DNA from: Cohaesibacter intestini
Lineage (GTDB): Bacteria; Pseudomonadota; Alphaproteobacteria; Rhizobiales; Cohaesibacteraceae
Assembly (NCBI RefSeq): GCF_003324485.1
Contig: NZ_QODK01000010.1
Location: 1-48,934, forward strand
DNA length: 48,934 nucleotides
Direction: 5' to 3'
Shown here: positions 22,166 through 32,847 of the stretch, in pieces
Layout of the letters: every line of letters begins with the position of its first letter
How positions within the stretch are numbered: position 1 is the first letter of the stretch
Translations under genes and position numbers: made by a program
The notes under the pieces: generated by a model
The model's database searches: none
Told to the model about the DNA's origin: nothing
What the model saw: the letters and a program-made list of their open reading frames with translations, nothing else

Positions 22166-23968
22166 TTAAAGCGGCCAGACGATCAGGATGGTGGGCACCG
22201 AGATGGCGATGATCAGGATCTCAAGTGGCAGGCCCATACGCCAATAGTCGCCGAATTTATAGCCGCCGGGGCCCATGATCAGCGTGTTGTTCTTGTGGCC
22301 GATGGGGGTAAGAAAGGCACAAGAAGCGGCCACGGCAACGGCCATCAGGAAGGGATCGGGGTTGACGCCGAGGCGATTGGCGAGCTCAATGGCGATGGGA
22401 GCTGCGACCACGGCTGTCGCCGTGTTGTTGAGCACATCGGACAGGGTCATGGTGACGACCATCAGGATGGTCAGGATGATGGCTGGGCCCAAGCCTTCAG
22501 TTAAAGACAGGATAGAGCCTGCAATTAGGCTGGTGCCGCCGGAATTTTCCAGCGCGGTGCCCAGCGGGATCATGCTGCCGAGTAGGACGACGACGGGCCA
22601 TTCAATCGTGTCATAGACTTCGCGGACTGGGACAATTTCCAGCAGGGTATAGAGCACGACGACGGCGGCCAGCGCGATGGGGAGATAGACAAGCTCAAGG
22701 CTTGCAGCGAGGATGGCCAGCGCGAAGAGGCCGGCTGCCAGTCCGGCGCGGCCATGCTGGGTGAGGGACAGGCCGCGACTGGCCAGAGGCAGGCAGCCGA
22801 GCCAGCGAACCGTGTCGGGCAAGGCATCGGCAGGGCCAAGCAGCAACAGCACGTCACCGGCCTGGATTTCTTCCTTGCGGACCCGTTGATAGAAGCGCGT
22901 GCCCTGTCGGGAAATGCCCAGCAAAGTCACATTGCGGCGTGACAACAGGCGCACGGACATCGAGGAACGCCCGACAATGCGGGCATCAGCGGGCACCACG
23001 CATTCGGTCAATTCCATGCCGCGGGCGGCGACCGGGGCCTCTGATGGCTTGCGCTGATAGCCCAGTTTGAGACTGCCGACAAATTTATCGATCTGCTCAG
23101 GCGTGGCTTCGAGCACCAGAATGTCCTTGGCGCGCAATTCGGTGTTGCGGCTGTTGCCCGCCAAGCGCTTGCCGTTGCGGATGACACCCATGATGGCGAT
23201 GTCATGCTCTTCGCAGGCCTCGTCGAGCTCCCGGACCAATTGGCCCTCGGCCTTGCTGTCTTCGATGACCACGACCTCTGCGATATATTTGCCGATTTCG
23301 AACAGATCTTGCGTTTCATCGCGGCTGCTCTGGGCGCCGGGGATCAGGCGCCAGCCAACCAGCGCGATGAACACCATGCCTGCAGTGGCGGCCACCAAAC
23401 CGACGGGGGCAAAATCGAACATGGCAAAGGGTTCCCCCAAGGCCTGCTCCCGGAAGGCGGCGATGATGATGTTGGGGGGTGTGCCGATCAGGGTGATCAT
23501 GCCACCCAGAATGGTGGCAAAGGCCAGCGGCATCAGAGAGAGGGACGGGCTGCGTCCCGACTTTTGCGCCGCCTGAATGTCAACGGGCATCAGCAGGGCG
23601 AGGGCGGCGACATTGTTCATCAGGGCGCTCATCAGGCCGCCTGCTGCCCCGATGATCGAGACGTGGCTTTGCAGCGAGCGGTCCTTGTCAATGACCAGAG
23701 CCGTGATCTTGTCGACCGCTCCGGACAAAACCAGCCCGCGCGAGACCACCAGAACCAGAGCCACAATGATTGTGGCCGGATGACCAAAGCCCGAAAAGGC
23801 CTGTTCCTTTGGCACAAGACCCAGCAACAATGCGATGACCAGAGCGCCAAAGGCGATGACATCATAGCGGATACGGCCCCACAGCAGCATCGCAAAGACA
23901 AGGCCGAAGAGGGAGAAAAGGGCAATCTGGTCGAAGGTGAGAGAGCTGTCTGACACGGAAACTGGCAT
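22166..23968 (-). CDS. SLC13/ArsB-superfamily permease with two RCK_C domains
   Basis: The 600-residue membrane protein has the citrate-transporter-like fold. There are about five N-terminal helices (from FDQIALFSLFGLVFAMLLWG), with MSALMNNVAALALLMPV and the family motif TLIGTPPNIIIAA. A cytoplasmic middle part with two TrkA-C/RCK_C domains (about 215-390: VVVIEDSKAEGQLVRELDEA and VRLLSRRNVTLLGI) and the second half of the transporter (SDVLNNTATAVVAAPIAIEL, then HKNNTLIMGPGGY) follow. Related proteins move anions such as sulfate or dicarboxylates with sodium. Substrate cannot be told. It is monocistronic on the minus strand and the first chromosomal protein gene beyond tRNA-Arg. Confidence 0.9.
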   Translation of the reverse strand: MPVSVSDSSLTFDQIALFSLFGLVFAMLLWGRIRYDVIAFGALVIALLLGLVPKEQAFSGFGHPATIIVALVLVVSRGLVLSGAVDKITALVIDKDRSLQSHVSIIGAAGGLMSALMNNVAALALLMPVDIQAAQKSGRSPSLSLMPLAFATILGGMITLIGTPPNIIIAAFREQALGEPFAMFDFAPVGLVAATAGMVFIALVGWRLIPGAQSSRDETQDLFEIGKYIAEVVVIEDSKAEGQLVRELDEACEEHDIAIMGVIRNGKRLAGNSRNTELRAKDILVLEATPEQIDKFVGSLKLGYQRKPSEAPVAARGMELTECVVPADARIVGRSSMSVRLLSRRNVTLLGISRQGTRFYQRVRKEEIQAGDVLLLLGPADALPDTVRWLGCLPLASRGLSLTQHGRAGLAAGLFALAILAASLELVYLPIALAAVVVLYTLLEIVPVREVYDTIEWPVVVLLGSMIPLGTALENSGGTSLIAGSILSLTEGLGPAIILTILMVVTMTLSDVLNNTATAVVAAPIAIELANRLGVNPDPFLMAVAVAASCAFLTPIGHKNNTLIMGPGGYKFGDYWRMGLPLEILIIAISVPTILIVWPL

Positions 23969-24183
23969 GGTGGCGGGTTTGTGACCTTCATTTGGGTTTG
24001 TCGCACTGGGATCAGCTTATTCGATTTGAGCCTCAGATCCAGTGCTTTGATGCTGAAAGTGCGTGTGGTGGCTTTTGGTTCCAATAAAATTCTGGGTGAA
24101 ACGCAATCGGATGGCTGGTCGGGTGAGGCGGATGGGTTAGTCTTGCCACATCTTCAAGGGATCAAGTGAAGGAAGCACCCATC

Positions 24184-24891
24184 ATGACATCGGATTTGAC
24201 CCACTGGACGCCGCGGCCTTTGCCGCCTCACACGGCCATGGAAGGACGCTATGTGCGGCTGGAGCCGCTGGATGCAGACCGTCATGCGGGGGCGCTGTAT
24301 GTTGCATCGAATGTGCCCGACAAAGAGGACAAATTCCGTTGGCTGTTCGAGGCACCTCCAACAGATGAGGCACGTTTCACGGCTTGGGTGGCTGAACAGG
24401 CGGCCAAGCGTGATCCGCTTTTCTATGCAATCATCGATCTTGAAAGCGGCAAGGTGGCCGGGCGGCAGGCCTTGATGCGGATGGATACCAACAATGGCTC
24501 GATTGAGATTGGCAGCATCTATTGGGGGCCGTTGCTATCACGCCGAAGGGGTGCGACCGAGGCCTGCTATTTGTTCATGAAGCAAGCCTTTGACGAATTG
24601 GGCTATCGCCGGTTTGAATGGAAATGCAATGACCAAAACCTGCCCTCCAAGCGGGCGGCGGAGCGGTTCGGCTTTCGCTATGAGGGCCTGTTCCGCCAGC
24701 ATATGGTGATCAAGGGGGAAAACCGCGATACGGCCTGGTTCTCAATCATCGATACCGAGTGGCCTGCTTTAAAGGCAGGCTATGAAAGCTGGCTGGATGA
24801 GGCGAATTTCGATGCGAATGGTCAGCAAGTGTCGAGCTTGCAGGACTGTCTCGCCAAGGCCCGGCAGGATTTGGCGCAACAAGGCATATGA
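24184..24891 (+). CDS. GNAT N-acetyltransferase, RimJ/RimL type
   Basis: The 235-residue protein has the RimJ/RimL-like acetyltransferase layout: GRYVRLEPLDADRHAGALY at the N-terminus, IEIGSIYWGPLLSRRRGATEA (acetyl-CoA loop, each motif approximate) and the terminal YRRFEWKCNDQNLPSKRAAE with GFRYEGLFRQH. Such enzymes acetylate N-termini of proteins or small molecules such as amino acids. The ATG at 24184 has AAGGAAG upstream; a GTG six codons earlier is less likely. It converges on secA across a shared terminator. Substrate is unknown. Confidence 0.9.
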   Translation: MTSDLTHWTPRPLPPHTAMEGRYVRLEPLDADRHAGALYVASNVPDKEDKFRWLFEAPPTDEARFTAWVAEQAAKRDPLFYAIIDLESGKVAGRQALMRMDTNNGSIEIGSIYWGPLLSRRRGATEACYLFMKQAFDELGYRRFEWKCNDQNLPSKRAAERFGFRYEGLFRQHMVIKGENRDTAWFSIIDTEWPALKAGYESWLDEANFDANGQQVSSLQDCLAKARQDLAQQGI

Positions 24892-24909
24892 TAGCCAGCC
24901 CCGAACACC

Positions 24910-24947
24910 AAAAAGCCCCGCAGGCTGATCAGTCTGCGGGGCTTTTT
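24910..24947. terminator. Bidirectional terminator between the acetyltransferase gene and secA
   Basis: AAAAAGCCCCGCAG and CTGCGGGGCTTTTT form a long GC-rich stem around a 10-nt loop, with A-run and T-run on either side. It serves both convergent genes. Confidence 0.9.
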
Positions 24948-24967
24948 CTATCGGGTTGGTAAGACTG

Positions 24968-27655
24968 TCAGGACAGTTTGCCGTGGCAATGCTTGAATTT
25001 CAGGCCCGAGCCACACGGGCAAGGGGCGTTGCGTGGCACTTTGCCATGTTGCCGGACATAAGCTTCCAGATCAAAGTCATCATTCGCCACCATCTCATCT
25101 TCGCCGGTGATCGGATCGATGTGGGAGGCGTGCATTTCAGGCAATTCCTGCTGCTCGAACGGGTTTGGTTCTTCCTGACGCAACACCACATGGGCCAATT
25201 GCTGGGTGACCATTTTGCGCAGGTTGATAAGCAGGGCCTGGAACAACTCGAAGCTCTCGGTCTTGTATTCCTGCAGCGGGTCGCGCTGGCCATAGCCGCG
25301 GAAACCGATGACGTTGCGCAGGTGATCCAGAGCCACCAGATGCTCACGCCAGAGATGGTCGAGGATCTGAAGCAGAACCGATTTCTCCACCTGACGCATC
25401 AGGTCCGGGGTGAAATTAGCGGTCTTGGCGGCGGCGGCCTCGTCGGCGGCACGCTTCAGGCGGTCAAGGATCTCCTCGTCCGCAATGCCTTCTTCCTGCG
25501 CCCACTCCTTCACCGGGACATCGAGATTGAGATATTCCTGCACATCGTCATGCAGACCTTCAACATCCCACTGCTCGGCGTAGGCCTTTTCAGGGATATG
25601 CTGTGCAACGATGTCTTCAATGACTTCATGACGCATGTCTGAGACCACGTCGGCAACGCCTTCTTCATCCATCAGGTCGATACGCTGATCGAAGATGACC
25701 TTACGCTGGTCATTCATCACGTCATCGAATTTCAGCAGGTTCTTACGAATATCGAAGTTGCGGGCCTCAACTTTTTTCTGCGCCTTTTCCAGAGCCTTGT
25801 TGATCCAAGGGTGGATGATGGCCTCGCCTTCCTGCAGGCCAAGCTTCTGCAACATGCCATCCATGCGATCAGAGCCAAAGATGCGCATCAGGTCATCTTC
25901 CAGAGACAGGAAGAATTTGGAATGACCCGGGTCACCCTGACGACCGGACCGGCCACGCAGCTGGTTGTCGATACGGCGGCTTTCATGGCGCTCGGTGCCG
26001 ATCACATAGAGCCCGCCAGCGGCAAGGGCAATCTGCTTTTTGGCTTCGATGTCGGCCTTGATTTCGGCAATCTTGGCTTCGCGCTCTTCGCCTTGCACCT
26101 CTTCGGGGATTTCCTGTGCGATGCGCATGTCGAGGTTGCCGCCGAGCTGAATGTCGGTCCCACGGCCAGCCATGTTGGTGGCGATGGTGACGGCTCCGGG
26201 GCTGCCGGCCTGAGCGACGATCATGGCTTCCTGTTCGTGGAAGCGGGCGTTCAGCACCTGATGGGGGATATTTTCTTTTTTCAAGTGGGCCGAGAGCTCT
26301 TCGGAGCGTTCGATCGAGGTGGTGCCCACGAGGGTCGGCTGACCGCGTTCCTGACAATCCTTGATCAGGGCCACCAAGGCGATGTCCTTCTCGCGCGTGG
26401 TGCGATAGACCTCATCGTCATCGTCGGCACGCTGGACCGGCAGGTTGGTGGGCACTTCGATAACCTCAAGGCTATAGATGTCCATCAATTCCTCAGCCTC
26501 AGTCTGGGCCGTACCGGTCATGCCGGAGAGTTTTTCATACAGGCGGAAATAGTTCTGGAAGGTAACAGAGGCCAGCGTCTGGTTTTCCGGCTGGATGGAG
26601 ACATGTTCCTTGGCTTCCAGCGCCTGATGCAAGCCTTCGGAAAAACGACGGCCTTCCATCATGCGACCCGTGAACTCGTCGATGATCACGACCTGATCAT
26701 TCTTGACGATATAGTCCTTGTCGCGGGAAAACAGCTTGTGGGCGCGCAGGGCCTGATTGAGATGGTGGACGATCGACACATTTTCGATGTCATAAAGACC
26801 CTCGCCCTGAAGCATGTCTGCTTCCTTGAGCATGGTCTCGATCGCCTCGGTGCCTTCCTCGGTGAAGGTGGCGGTCTTTGACTTCTCGTCGATTTCGTAA
26901 TGGCTATCGGACAGCTTGGGAATGAAGGTGTCGATGGTGTTGTACATGTCCGACTTGTCATCAAGCGGACCGGAAATGATCAGCGGCGTGCGCGCCTCGT
27001 CAACGAGGATGGAATCCACTTCGTCGACGATGGAGAAATAGTGGCCGCGCTGAACCATCTGCGGCTTTTCGTATTTCATGTTGTCGCGCAGATAGTCAAA
27101 GCCGAATTCGTTGTTGGTGCCATAGGTGATGTCGGCATCATAAGCAGCCTTGCGTTCGTCATCGTCCAGACCGTGAATGATGACGCCGGTGGTCATGCCC
27201 AGAAATGCAAAGACCTGTCCCATCCATTCGGAGTCACGCTTGGCCAGATAATCGTTGACCGTGACGACATGAACGCCACGCCCGGTCAGGGCGTTGAGAT
27301 AGGCGGGAAGGGTGGCAACCAACGTTTTGCCTTCACCGGTGCGCATTTCGGCAATGGCACCGTCATTGAGCACCATGCCGCCCATCAGCTGCACATCATA
27401 ATGGCGCTGACCGAGCGTTCGTTTGGCGGCCTCACGGACGGTGGCAAAGGCGGGAACCAGAAGGTCGTCGAGTTTGGTACCGTCTTCCAGTTGCTTTTTG
27501 AACTCCGCAGTCTTGTTGCGCAGCTCTTCATCGGACAATTGGGAAATTTCTTCTTCCAGCGCATTGATGGCTGCAACGATGGGATGATATCCCTTGATGC
27601 GGCGATCATTTGCCGACCCAAAGAGTTTGCGAGCGATGGCTCCAAGACCGACCAT
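24968..27655 (-). CDS. secA: Preprotein translocase ATPase SecA
   Basis: The 895-residue protein drives Sec-dependent export by pushing unfolded preproteins through SecYEG with ATP hydrolysis. Walker A is [11 protein letters not shown] (Gly107 to Thr111), the DEAD-like box is [14 protein letters not shown], and the C-terminal zinc and SecB-binding tail [16 protein letters not shown] is intact. Length is normal for alphaproteobacteria. It is divergent from the parvulin gene, a common arrangement in Hyphomicrobiales. The Sec machinery is needed for many exported proteins encoded in this window. Confidence 0.98.
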   Translation of the reverse strand: MVGLGAIARKLFGSANDRRIKGYHPIVAAINALEEEISQLSDEELRNKTAEFKKQLEDGTKLDDLLVPAFATVREAAKRTLGQRHYDVQLMGGMVLNDGAIAEMRTGEGKTLVATLPAYLNALTGRGVHVVTVNDYLAKRDSEWMGQVFAFLGMTTGVIIHGLDDDERKAAYDADITYGTNNEFGFDYLRDNMKYEKPQMVQRGHYFSIVDEVDSILVDEARTPLIISGPLDDKSDMYNTIDTFIPKLSDSHYEIDEKSKTATFTEEGTEAIETMLKEADMLQGEGLYDIENVSIVHHLNQALRAHKLFSRDKDYIVKNDQVVIIDEFTGRMMEGRRFSEGLHQALEAKEHVSIQPENQTLASVTFQNYFRLYEKLSGMTGTAQTEAEELMDIYSLEVIEVPTNLPVQRADDDDEVYRTTREKDIALVALIKDCQERGQPTLVGTTSIERSEELSAHLKKENIPHQVLNARFHEQEAMIVAQAGSPGAVTIATNMAGRGTDIQLGGNLDMRIAQEIPEEVQGEEREAKIAEIKADIEAKKQIALAAGGLYVIGTERHESRRIDNQLRGRSGRQGDPGHSKFFLSLEDDLMRIFGSDRMDGMLQKLGLQEGEAIIHPWINKALEKAQKKVEARNFDIRKNLLKFDDVMNDQRKVIFDQRIDLMDEEGVADVVSDMRHEVIEDIVAQHIPEKAYAEQWDVEGLHDDVQEYLNLDVPVKEWAQEEGIADEEILDRLKRAADEAAAAKTANFTPDLMRQVEKSVLLQILDHLWREHLVALDHLRNVIGFRGYGQRDPLQEYKTESFELFQALLINLRKMVTQQLAHVVLRQEEPNPFEQQELPEMHASHIDPITGEDEMVANDDFDLEAYVRQHGKVPRNAPCPCGSGLKFKHCHGKLS

Positions 27656-27913
27656 AGACCGGATCCTTCCTTATGCATTGCCGTCGAAAAAGGGGACGGC
27701 CATATTTGTAACGCAATTGCGGCGAGACTGGCTTCTCACGGGCGAAACCGTCCCGACTTGAATAATGAATGTCAACAGTCCAGATAGAGTTCTGGCAACA
27801 AACTGCACGGCTGACAGATAAGATTGGGCCTCAGTCTTGTCAACGCCAACAAAGGCAGGTAGGTCACCTGTCAGGTGAGTTTTTCGTGTTTTTTCGTTCC
27901 TCAGTGAACAACA

Positions 27914-28753
27914 ATGGGAAATATTAAGATGGTTCGAGCCTTTTTTGCACGGTCGGCAGCGACCGCCCTGACATCTTTTCTTGTGCTGGCAGCGGTCCCC
28001 GCTTCCTATGCACAGGATGCCAGCAAGGATAGTGTTGTTGCCACTGTGGATGGCAAGGCATTGACCACCAGCGAACTGGGTTTCATCACCCAGGAGCTGG
28101 GCCCACGTCTTGGCAAAATGCCTGCCGAGCAGCAAAAATCCCAACTGATCAACGCGCTCGTCGATCTGCAGATTGTCGCCGCCGCCGCGAAGAGCGAAGG
28201 TCTGGACAAGAGCGAATTCTACAAAAAGCAGATGGACTATCTGGAACTCAAAGCGCTGCGCAACGAGTTCTTCCGCGCCAAGGTTGAATCGGCTGTCAGC
28301 GAAGACGACATGAAAGCGCTCTATGAGGCGCAAATCGGATCTGCGCCTGCAAAGATGCAGGTCAAGGCTCGTCATATTTTGGTGAAAGAAGAAGCTGAAG
28401 CCAACGATGTGATCAAGACGCTGGATGGTGGTGCCGATTTTGCCACGCTTGCCAAAGAAAAATCCACAGGCCCTTCCGGTGCCAATGGCGGGGATCTGGG
28501 GTATTTCGGACAAGGCCAGATGGTCCCGGCCTTTGAAGCTGCGGCCTTTGCTCTGGATAAGGGTGGTTATACCAAGAAGCCGGTTCAGACCCAGTTTGGC
28601 TGGCATGTCATTCTGGTGGAAGACAAGCGCGAGCAGCCGAAGCCTTCCTTTGATGATGTGAAAATGAACATCCGCGGCTTCCTCGTGCAGCAGAAATTTT
28701 CCCAGTTGCTGAATGAACTGAAGGAAAAGGCCAACGTCGAGATTGTGAAATAA
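27914..28753 (+). CDS. Periplasmic parvulin-type peptidyl-prolyl isomerase
   Basis: The 279-residue protein has a signal peptide (ALTSFLVLAAVPASYA-QD), an N-terminal SurA-like helical region and a PpiC/rotamase domain (MQVKARHILVKEEAEANDVI; GGDLGYFGQGQMVPAFEAAA; TQFGWHVILVED). It catalyses cis-trans isomerisation of prolyl bonds and acts as a folding chaperone for exported proteins. Its position divergent from secA fits this. A start at the fifth downstream codon, an ATG in frame, would also keep the signal peptide. It is followed by a terminator. Confidence 0.93.
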   Translation: MGNIKMVRAFFARSAATALTSFLVLAAVPASYAQDASKDSVVATVDGKALTTSELGFITQELGPRLGKMPAEQQKSQLINALVDLQIVAAAAKSEGLDKSEFYKKQMDYLELKALRNEFFRAKVESAVSEDDMKALYEAQIGSAPAKMQVKARHILVKEEAEANDVIKTLDGGADFATLAKEKSTGPSGANGGDLGYFGQGQMVPAFEAAAFALDKGGYTKKPVQTQFGWHVILVEDKREQPKPSFDDVKMNIRGFLVQQKFSQLLNELKEKANVEIVK

Positions 28754-28790
28754 GACCGGTTTTTCTGGTATTTCTTCACATCAAAGGGTA

Positions 28791-28843
28791 AGGAGAGAGA
28801 CCAATGCGCACCGGAGGGTGCGTTCGGGTTTCTCTCCTTTTTT
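28791..28843 (+). terminator. Intrinsic terminator after the parvulin gene
   Basis: AGGAGAGA and TCTCTCCT pair around an inner GCGCACC/GGTGCG hairpin, followed by six T. It lies just before argJ, so argJ needs its own promoter or relies on read-through. Confidence 0.8.
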
Positions 28844-28861
28844 GTTGCAAGGAACTGCATC

Positions 28862-30106
28862 ATGGATCTCAAGCCATCCCCATTTGCCCCCGAGGAACTT
28901 CCAGAGATGACCACGCTTGATGGCTTTCGCGTCGGCGTCGCGGCGACGGGGGTCAAGTATCGGGGTCGCAATGACGTGCTTGTGGTGACGATGGATGAAG
29001 GCACGACGGTCGCCGGCGTCTTCACCAAGTCCAAATGCCCGTCTGCGCCGGTTGACTGGTGCCGTCGTTGTCTGTCCAATGGGGAAGCGCGGGCGCTGGT
29101 GGTTAATGCGTCGAACGCCAATGCCTTTACCGGTGCCAAGGGGGAAGAAACCGTTGCCGCCGTGGCACAGGCCGCTGCTGCCAAGCTTGGCGCCGACCCT
29201 TCGATGATTTTTCAGGCTTCGACCGGGGTGATTGGCGAGCCGCTTGATCCGGCTCCGATCACCGCAACCTTTGATGGCTTGATGGATGATGCCAAGGCAG
29301 ATGCCTCCTGGCTTGACGCGGCCAAAACCATCATGACCACCGATACGTTCCCCAAAGTGGCAACGGCAAGCGTCGATATCGACGGGGTCGAGGTGCGGAT
29401 CTATGGGCTGGCAAAAGGCTCGGGCATGATTGCCCCTGACATGGCAACGATGCTGAGCTTCGTCTTCACCGATGCACCTATCGCTGCCGATGTGCTGCAA
29501 AAGATGCTGACCAAGCATGTGGACACCTCGTTCAATGCCATCACTGTTGACAGCGATACCTCGACCAGTGACACCTTGATGCTGTTTGCCTCCGGTGCCG
29601 CCAAGGCGCGGGGCTGTGCTGAAATCACCGAACTCAGCGACGAGCGAGTGGCTCTGTTTTCCGAAGCCCTGTCGAAGCTGCTGGTCGATCTGGCCAAACA
29701 GGTGGTGCAGGATGGCGAGGGCGTCAGTAAGGTCATCCGAGTCACCGTTACCGGGGCGGCGAATGATGCGGCCGCCAAGCGCGTGGCCCTGTCGATTGGC
29801 AACAGCCCGCTGGTCAAGACAGCGGCCGCGGGGGAAGACGCCAACTGGGGTCGTGTCGTCATGGCGGTTGGCAAGGCAGGGGAAGCGGCGGACCGCGACA
29901 AGCTGGCGATCTGGTTCGGCCCTCTGCGTCTGGCAGTCGATGGTTTGCGCGACCCGGATTATTCGGAAGAAGCGGCCAGCGATTATATGAAGAATGACGA
30001 AATCGAGATTTGCGCCGATCTGGGTGTGGGGGATGGTCAGGCGACCATCTGGACCTGTGACCTGACCCATGGTTACATCACCATCAATGGCGATTATCGC
30101 TCCTGA
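28862..30106 (+). CDS. argJ: Bifunctional ornithine acetyltransferase / N-acetylglutamate synthase
   Basis: The 414-residue ArgJ transfers acetyl from N-acetylornithine to glutamate and so closes the cyclic arginine pathway. The autocleavage site is [14 protein letters not shown], where the chain is cut before Thr196, the nucleophile of the beta subunit. The oxyanion segment [12 protein letters not shown] and the C-terminal [15 protein letters not shown] are typical. The gene precedes mutT by 24 nt on the same strand, and the two are probably cotranscribed. Confidence 0.97.
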   Translation: MDLKPSPFAPEELPEMTTLDGFRVGVAATGVKYRGRNDVLVVTMDEGTTVAGVFTKSKCPSAPVDWCRRCLSNGEARALVVNASNANAFTGAKGEETVAAVAQAAAAKLGADPSMIFQASTGVIGEPLDPAPITATFDGLMDDAKADASWLDAAKTIMTTDTFPKVATASVDIDGVEVRIYGLAKGSGMIAPDMATMLSFVFTDAPIAADVLQKMLTKHVDTSFNAITVDSDTSTSDTLMLFASGAAKARGCAEITELSDERVALFSEALSKLLVDLAKQVVQDGEGVSKVIRVTVTGAANDAAAKRVALSIGNSPLVKTAAAGEDANWGRVVMAVGKAGEAADRDKLAIWFGPLRLAVDGLRDPDYSEEAASDYMKNDEIEICADLGVGDGQATIWTCDLTHGYITINGDYRS

Positions 30107-30130
30107 CTGCGGCAAACGGGATCCGGATAT

Positions 30131-30568
30131 ATGACTCATGCAAAGGATGAGGCGAACAAAGCGGTTCGCCTGCTGCTGGTTGTTGCAGTGGCGCTGGTGG
30201 ACAAGGACAATCGGATCCTGATTGCCCAACGGCCTGAAGGTAAGAATCTGGCAGGCCTGTGGGAATTTCCCGGCGGCAAACTAGAGGCTGGCGAGCGGCC
30301 TGAAATTGCCTTGGTGCGCGAGCTGGAAGAGGAATTGGGCATTAAGACATGGGAGAGCTGTCTGGCCCCATTGACCTTTGCCAGCCATGCCTATGACGAT
30401 TTTCATCTGCTGATGCCGCTCTATATCTGCCGCCGCTGGGAAGGTACGCCTGTGGCCAGAGAGGGACAGGCGCTGAAATGGGTACGGGCTGGCACCTTGA
30501 AGGACTATCCGATGCCACCTGCGGATTTGCCGCTGATTCCGGCGCTGATTGATCTGTTGGGCGTGTGA
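30131..30568 (+). CDS. mutT: Nudix hydrolase, 8-oxo-dGTP diphosphatase type (MutT)
   Basis: The 145-residue protein has a complete Nudix box beginning GGKLEAGERPEIALVREL and ending EEELGI. The preceding NLAGLWEFPGG and following YDDFHLLMPLY are typical for MutT. It cleans oxidised guanine nucleotides from the pool, preventing A:C transversions. It follows argJ directly, as in many Hyphomicrobiales. Confidence 0.92.
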   Translation: MTHAKDEANKAVRLLLVVAVALVDKDNRILIAQRPEGKNLAGLWEFPGGKLEAGERPEIALVRELEEELGIKTWESCLAPLTFASHAYDDFHLLMPLYICRRWEGTPVAREGQALKWVRAGTLKDYPMPPADLPLIPALIDLLGV

Positions 30569-30726
30569 CGGCGTTGTGTTTAAGTCTTTGTTAGCCAAAG
30601 ATTTTAAAATTCGAGATAAAGAGAAAAGAAAGTCTGTCTCTTGAGGGTCCGTTCATCGATTGGTCGGTAGAGTGGCAACCGGGAACGAGAAAAGCTGTTT
30701 GCTACCCTTTTGGGGGGACTTTTTGA

Positions 30727-30903
30727 ATGCACAAATGGATCAGTCATTTCCGGCGCGATGAAACCGGCGCCACCGCGCTCGAATATGCGTTGCTTGCGGG
30801 GCTGATTGGTGTGGCTCTGGTCACCGTGATGCATGATGTTACCTTTGCCGGGCTGGATAAGGTTCAGGCCCTGCTCGACTCGATCATTGCCAGCGCGCCC
30901 TGA
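30727..30903 (+). CDS. Flp/Fap-type pilin subunit, small
   Basis: This 58-residue gene encodes a charged N-terminus followed by DETGATALEYALLAGLIGVA, the class III signal and hydrophobic helix of Flp pilins. The Gly before ATALEY is the likely prepilin-peptidase cut, with Glu at position 5 of the mature form. Flp pilins form tight adherence (Tad) pili. No tad/cpa assembly genes are nearby, so this is an isolated pilin copy whose machinery must be elsewhere. GGGGGG runs about 12 nt upstream of the start may serve as ribosome site. Confidence 0.88.
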   Translation: MHKWISHFRRDETGATALEYALLAGLIGVALVTVMHDVTFAGLDKVQALLDSIIASAP

Positions 30904-30932
30904 TTGGTGCTCTCCCCTATCCTTTTTTTATC

Positions 30933-31814
30933 CTATCTTGACTTGTCAGGCAGAATGGCAGCCAGAGGCGTTGTCGCGCTGCCCGGCTTCAGGGGCTTTT
31001 GCTGACTTTCATGGGGTGACCAGCCCGACAATGAGAGAATCTGGAAGGTGGCGCGAATGCGCCCGTCCGCATCGGCATATTTCTGCTGGTAGAGTTCTGC
31101 GGCTCTTAGTAGGGTGGAGCGGCGCATCGAGCGCCGGGTACGATCCGTCAACATGTTGGCGGCTCCCATCTGGCGCAGATCGCGGATCAGATCAAACATT
31201 GTGTCATAGCGCACGGTCAGGCTGTCCTGATCCGCCACCGGCAGGGTGAAACCGGCCCGTTGCAACAGACTGCCCATATCTTTCAGATCGGGCAAAGGGG
31301 CGATTCTTGGGGTGGCACCACCGGAGATCTCACTGTCGGCCATGAGGAACACCTCGCGCAACTCGTGCAGGCTGTCGCGGCCCAGAAGAGTGGCCAGAAA
31401 CAGGCCGTCAGGCTTCAAGGCATGGCGGATCTGGATGAGGCATCCGGGTAGGTCGTTGATCCAGTGGAGAAAGAGCGGCGAGACGATCAGGTTGCAGCTT
31501 TCTGCGGCGATCGGCAGCATCTCCGGATCTGCCACGATACCAAGGTCGTCTGGCTGAAAAAAGTCAGCGTGTTGCTCAAGGCGAAAGACCTGTTCGGTGC
31601 CTTTGCGAGCAGCCAAGCGCTGTGCCAGCAATCCGGTATGGCCACCAAGCTCCATGCAAAGGGGGAAGTCCCGCAACACCATAGACAGGCGGGATTCCAT
31701 ATCGTCGACCACCTCCGTGAGCAGGAAATCTGCCCCTTCTTCGGCGCGTTTCAAAGCCTTGACGCGGCGGGCGGTCAGAAGGGCATGGTCAAAGATCTGC
31801 GGAATGGAACTCAT
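30933..31814 (-). CDS. SAM-dependent methyltransferase, BioC/NDUFAF5-like
   Basis: The 293-residue protein has an opening IFDHALLTARRVKALKR typical of the NDUFAF5/BioC-like group and a SAM-binding motif I in MELGGHTGLLAQRL. An acidic post-motif and an LHWINDLPGCLIQIRHALKP segment follow. Family members methylate malonyl-ACP (biotin synthesis) or an arginine of a complex I subunit; which applies cannot be told. The divergent position next to comF and grxC is conserved in Hyphomicrobiales and does not suggest a biotin operon. Confidence 0.88.
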   Translation of the reverse strand: MSSIPQIFDHALLTARRVKALKRAEEGADFLLTEVVDDMESRLSMVLRDFPLCMELGGHTGLLAQRLAARKGTEQVFRLEQHADFFQPDDLGIVADPEMLPIAAESCNLIVSPLFLHWINDLPGCLIQIRHALKPDGLFLATLLGRDSLHELREVFLMADSEISGGATPRIAPLPDLKDMGSLLQRAGFTLPVADQDSLTVRYDTMFDLIRDLRQMGAANMLTDRTRRSMRRSTLLRAAELYQQKYADADGRIRATFQILSLSGWSPHESQQKPLKPGSATTPLAAILPDKSR

Positions 31815-31935
31815 GATGGCTGCTTCTGGTTGTTGGGTCGTGTGTTTTGCTTGTCAGGAGTTGCGGTTTGGGACACACTTGCTTCATTGCCTTTGTGTCT
31901 GAGGGGGCAACAGATTGCAAGTCAATGGGGGCACT

Positions 31936-32766
31936 ATGAAGCGTTGGGCGGCAAAAGACCATGGGCCTTCCGGCCTGCCAGAAGACGATGAGCCCATTGT
32001 GGTGCGAGCATCCGTGAAGGATACCCTGTCCCGGCTTGGCATGGCCTGTCTCGATTTGATCATTCCGCCGCGTTGTGCTGGCTGCGGCGCCAGTCTTGAG
32101 GTCTCCAATCATTTGTGCGCGGCCTGCTGGTCGCAGATGGAATGGATCGACAAACCCTATTGTGCCGTGTCGGGCCTGCCCTTCGCTTATGATCTGGGGG
32201 AAGAACAAGTCAGCAGTTCCGTGCTGGCCCGCCCGCCGGTCTATGACAGGGCGCGCAGCGTGACCGCCTTTGGCGATACGGCGCGATCGCTTGTGCATCA
32301 GCTGAAATATTACGACAGGACGGACCTTGCCAAAGTGATGGGGCGGTGGATGGTGCGGGCCGGGGCGGACTGTCTGGATGACCCGGACAGCTGGATTGTG
32401 CCTGTGCCGTTGCATGTCTTGCGGCTCTGGTCCCGGCGCTACAATCAGGCGGCCATGCTGGCCAAGGTGGTGGCCGGGGAAACGGGGTTGCGCTTCAAGC
32501 CCGATCTGTTGCGCCGGGTGCGCCCGACACGCCAACAGGTGGGCCTGAGCGGGGAGGCGCGGCGCAGCAATGTGGAAGGGGCGTTCAAACTGTCCCTGCC
32601 GGACCGTCTGACCCTGTCCGGGCGGCGGGTGGTGCTGGTGGATGATGTCTGGACGACGGGAGCGACACTGGAGGCCTGTTGTCGGGTCCTGCGACGGGCC
32701 GAGGTCGGGGAAATTTGCATAATTACCTTTGCTCGGGTTGTCGGAGATGGGGAAAAGCCCATATAA
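31936..32766 (+). CDS. comF: ComF-family phosphoribosyltransferase-like protein
   Basis: The 276-residue protein starts with a zinc-finger-like region (CLDLIIPPRCAGCGASLE and HLCAACWSQM) and ends in a phosphoribosyltransferase domain with the PRPP loop VVLVDDVWTTGATLEACC. ComF proteins take part in uptake of single-stranded DNA in competent bacteria, but they are widespread in species not known to be competent. The ATG at 31936 is preferred over a TTG at 31915. grxC follows closely. Confidence 0.93.
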   Translation: MKRWAAKDHGPSGLPEDDEPIVVRASVKDTLSRLGMACLDLIIPPRCAGCGASLEVSNHLCAACWSQMEWIDKPYCAVSGLPFAYDLGEEQVSSSVLARPPVYDRARSVTAFGDTARSLVHQLKYYDRTDLAKVMGRWMVRAGADCLDDPDSWIVPVPLHVLRLWSRRYNQAAMLAKVVAGETGLRFKPDLLRRVRPTRQQVGLSGEARRSNVEGAFKLSLPDRLTLSGRRVVLVDDVWTTGATLEACCRVLRRAEVGEICIITFARVVGDGEKPI

Positions 32767-32847
32767 CCGGGACAAATCGTTATGGACATTCGCCTTTGCT
32801 GCCGCTTCATTGACGGCAAAGACAGGGCGCACAATCTGGAGATCCCA

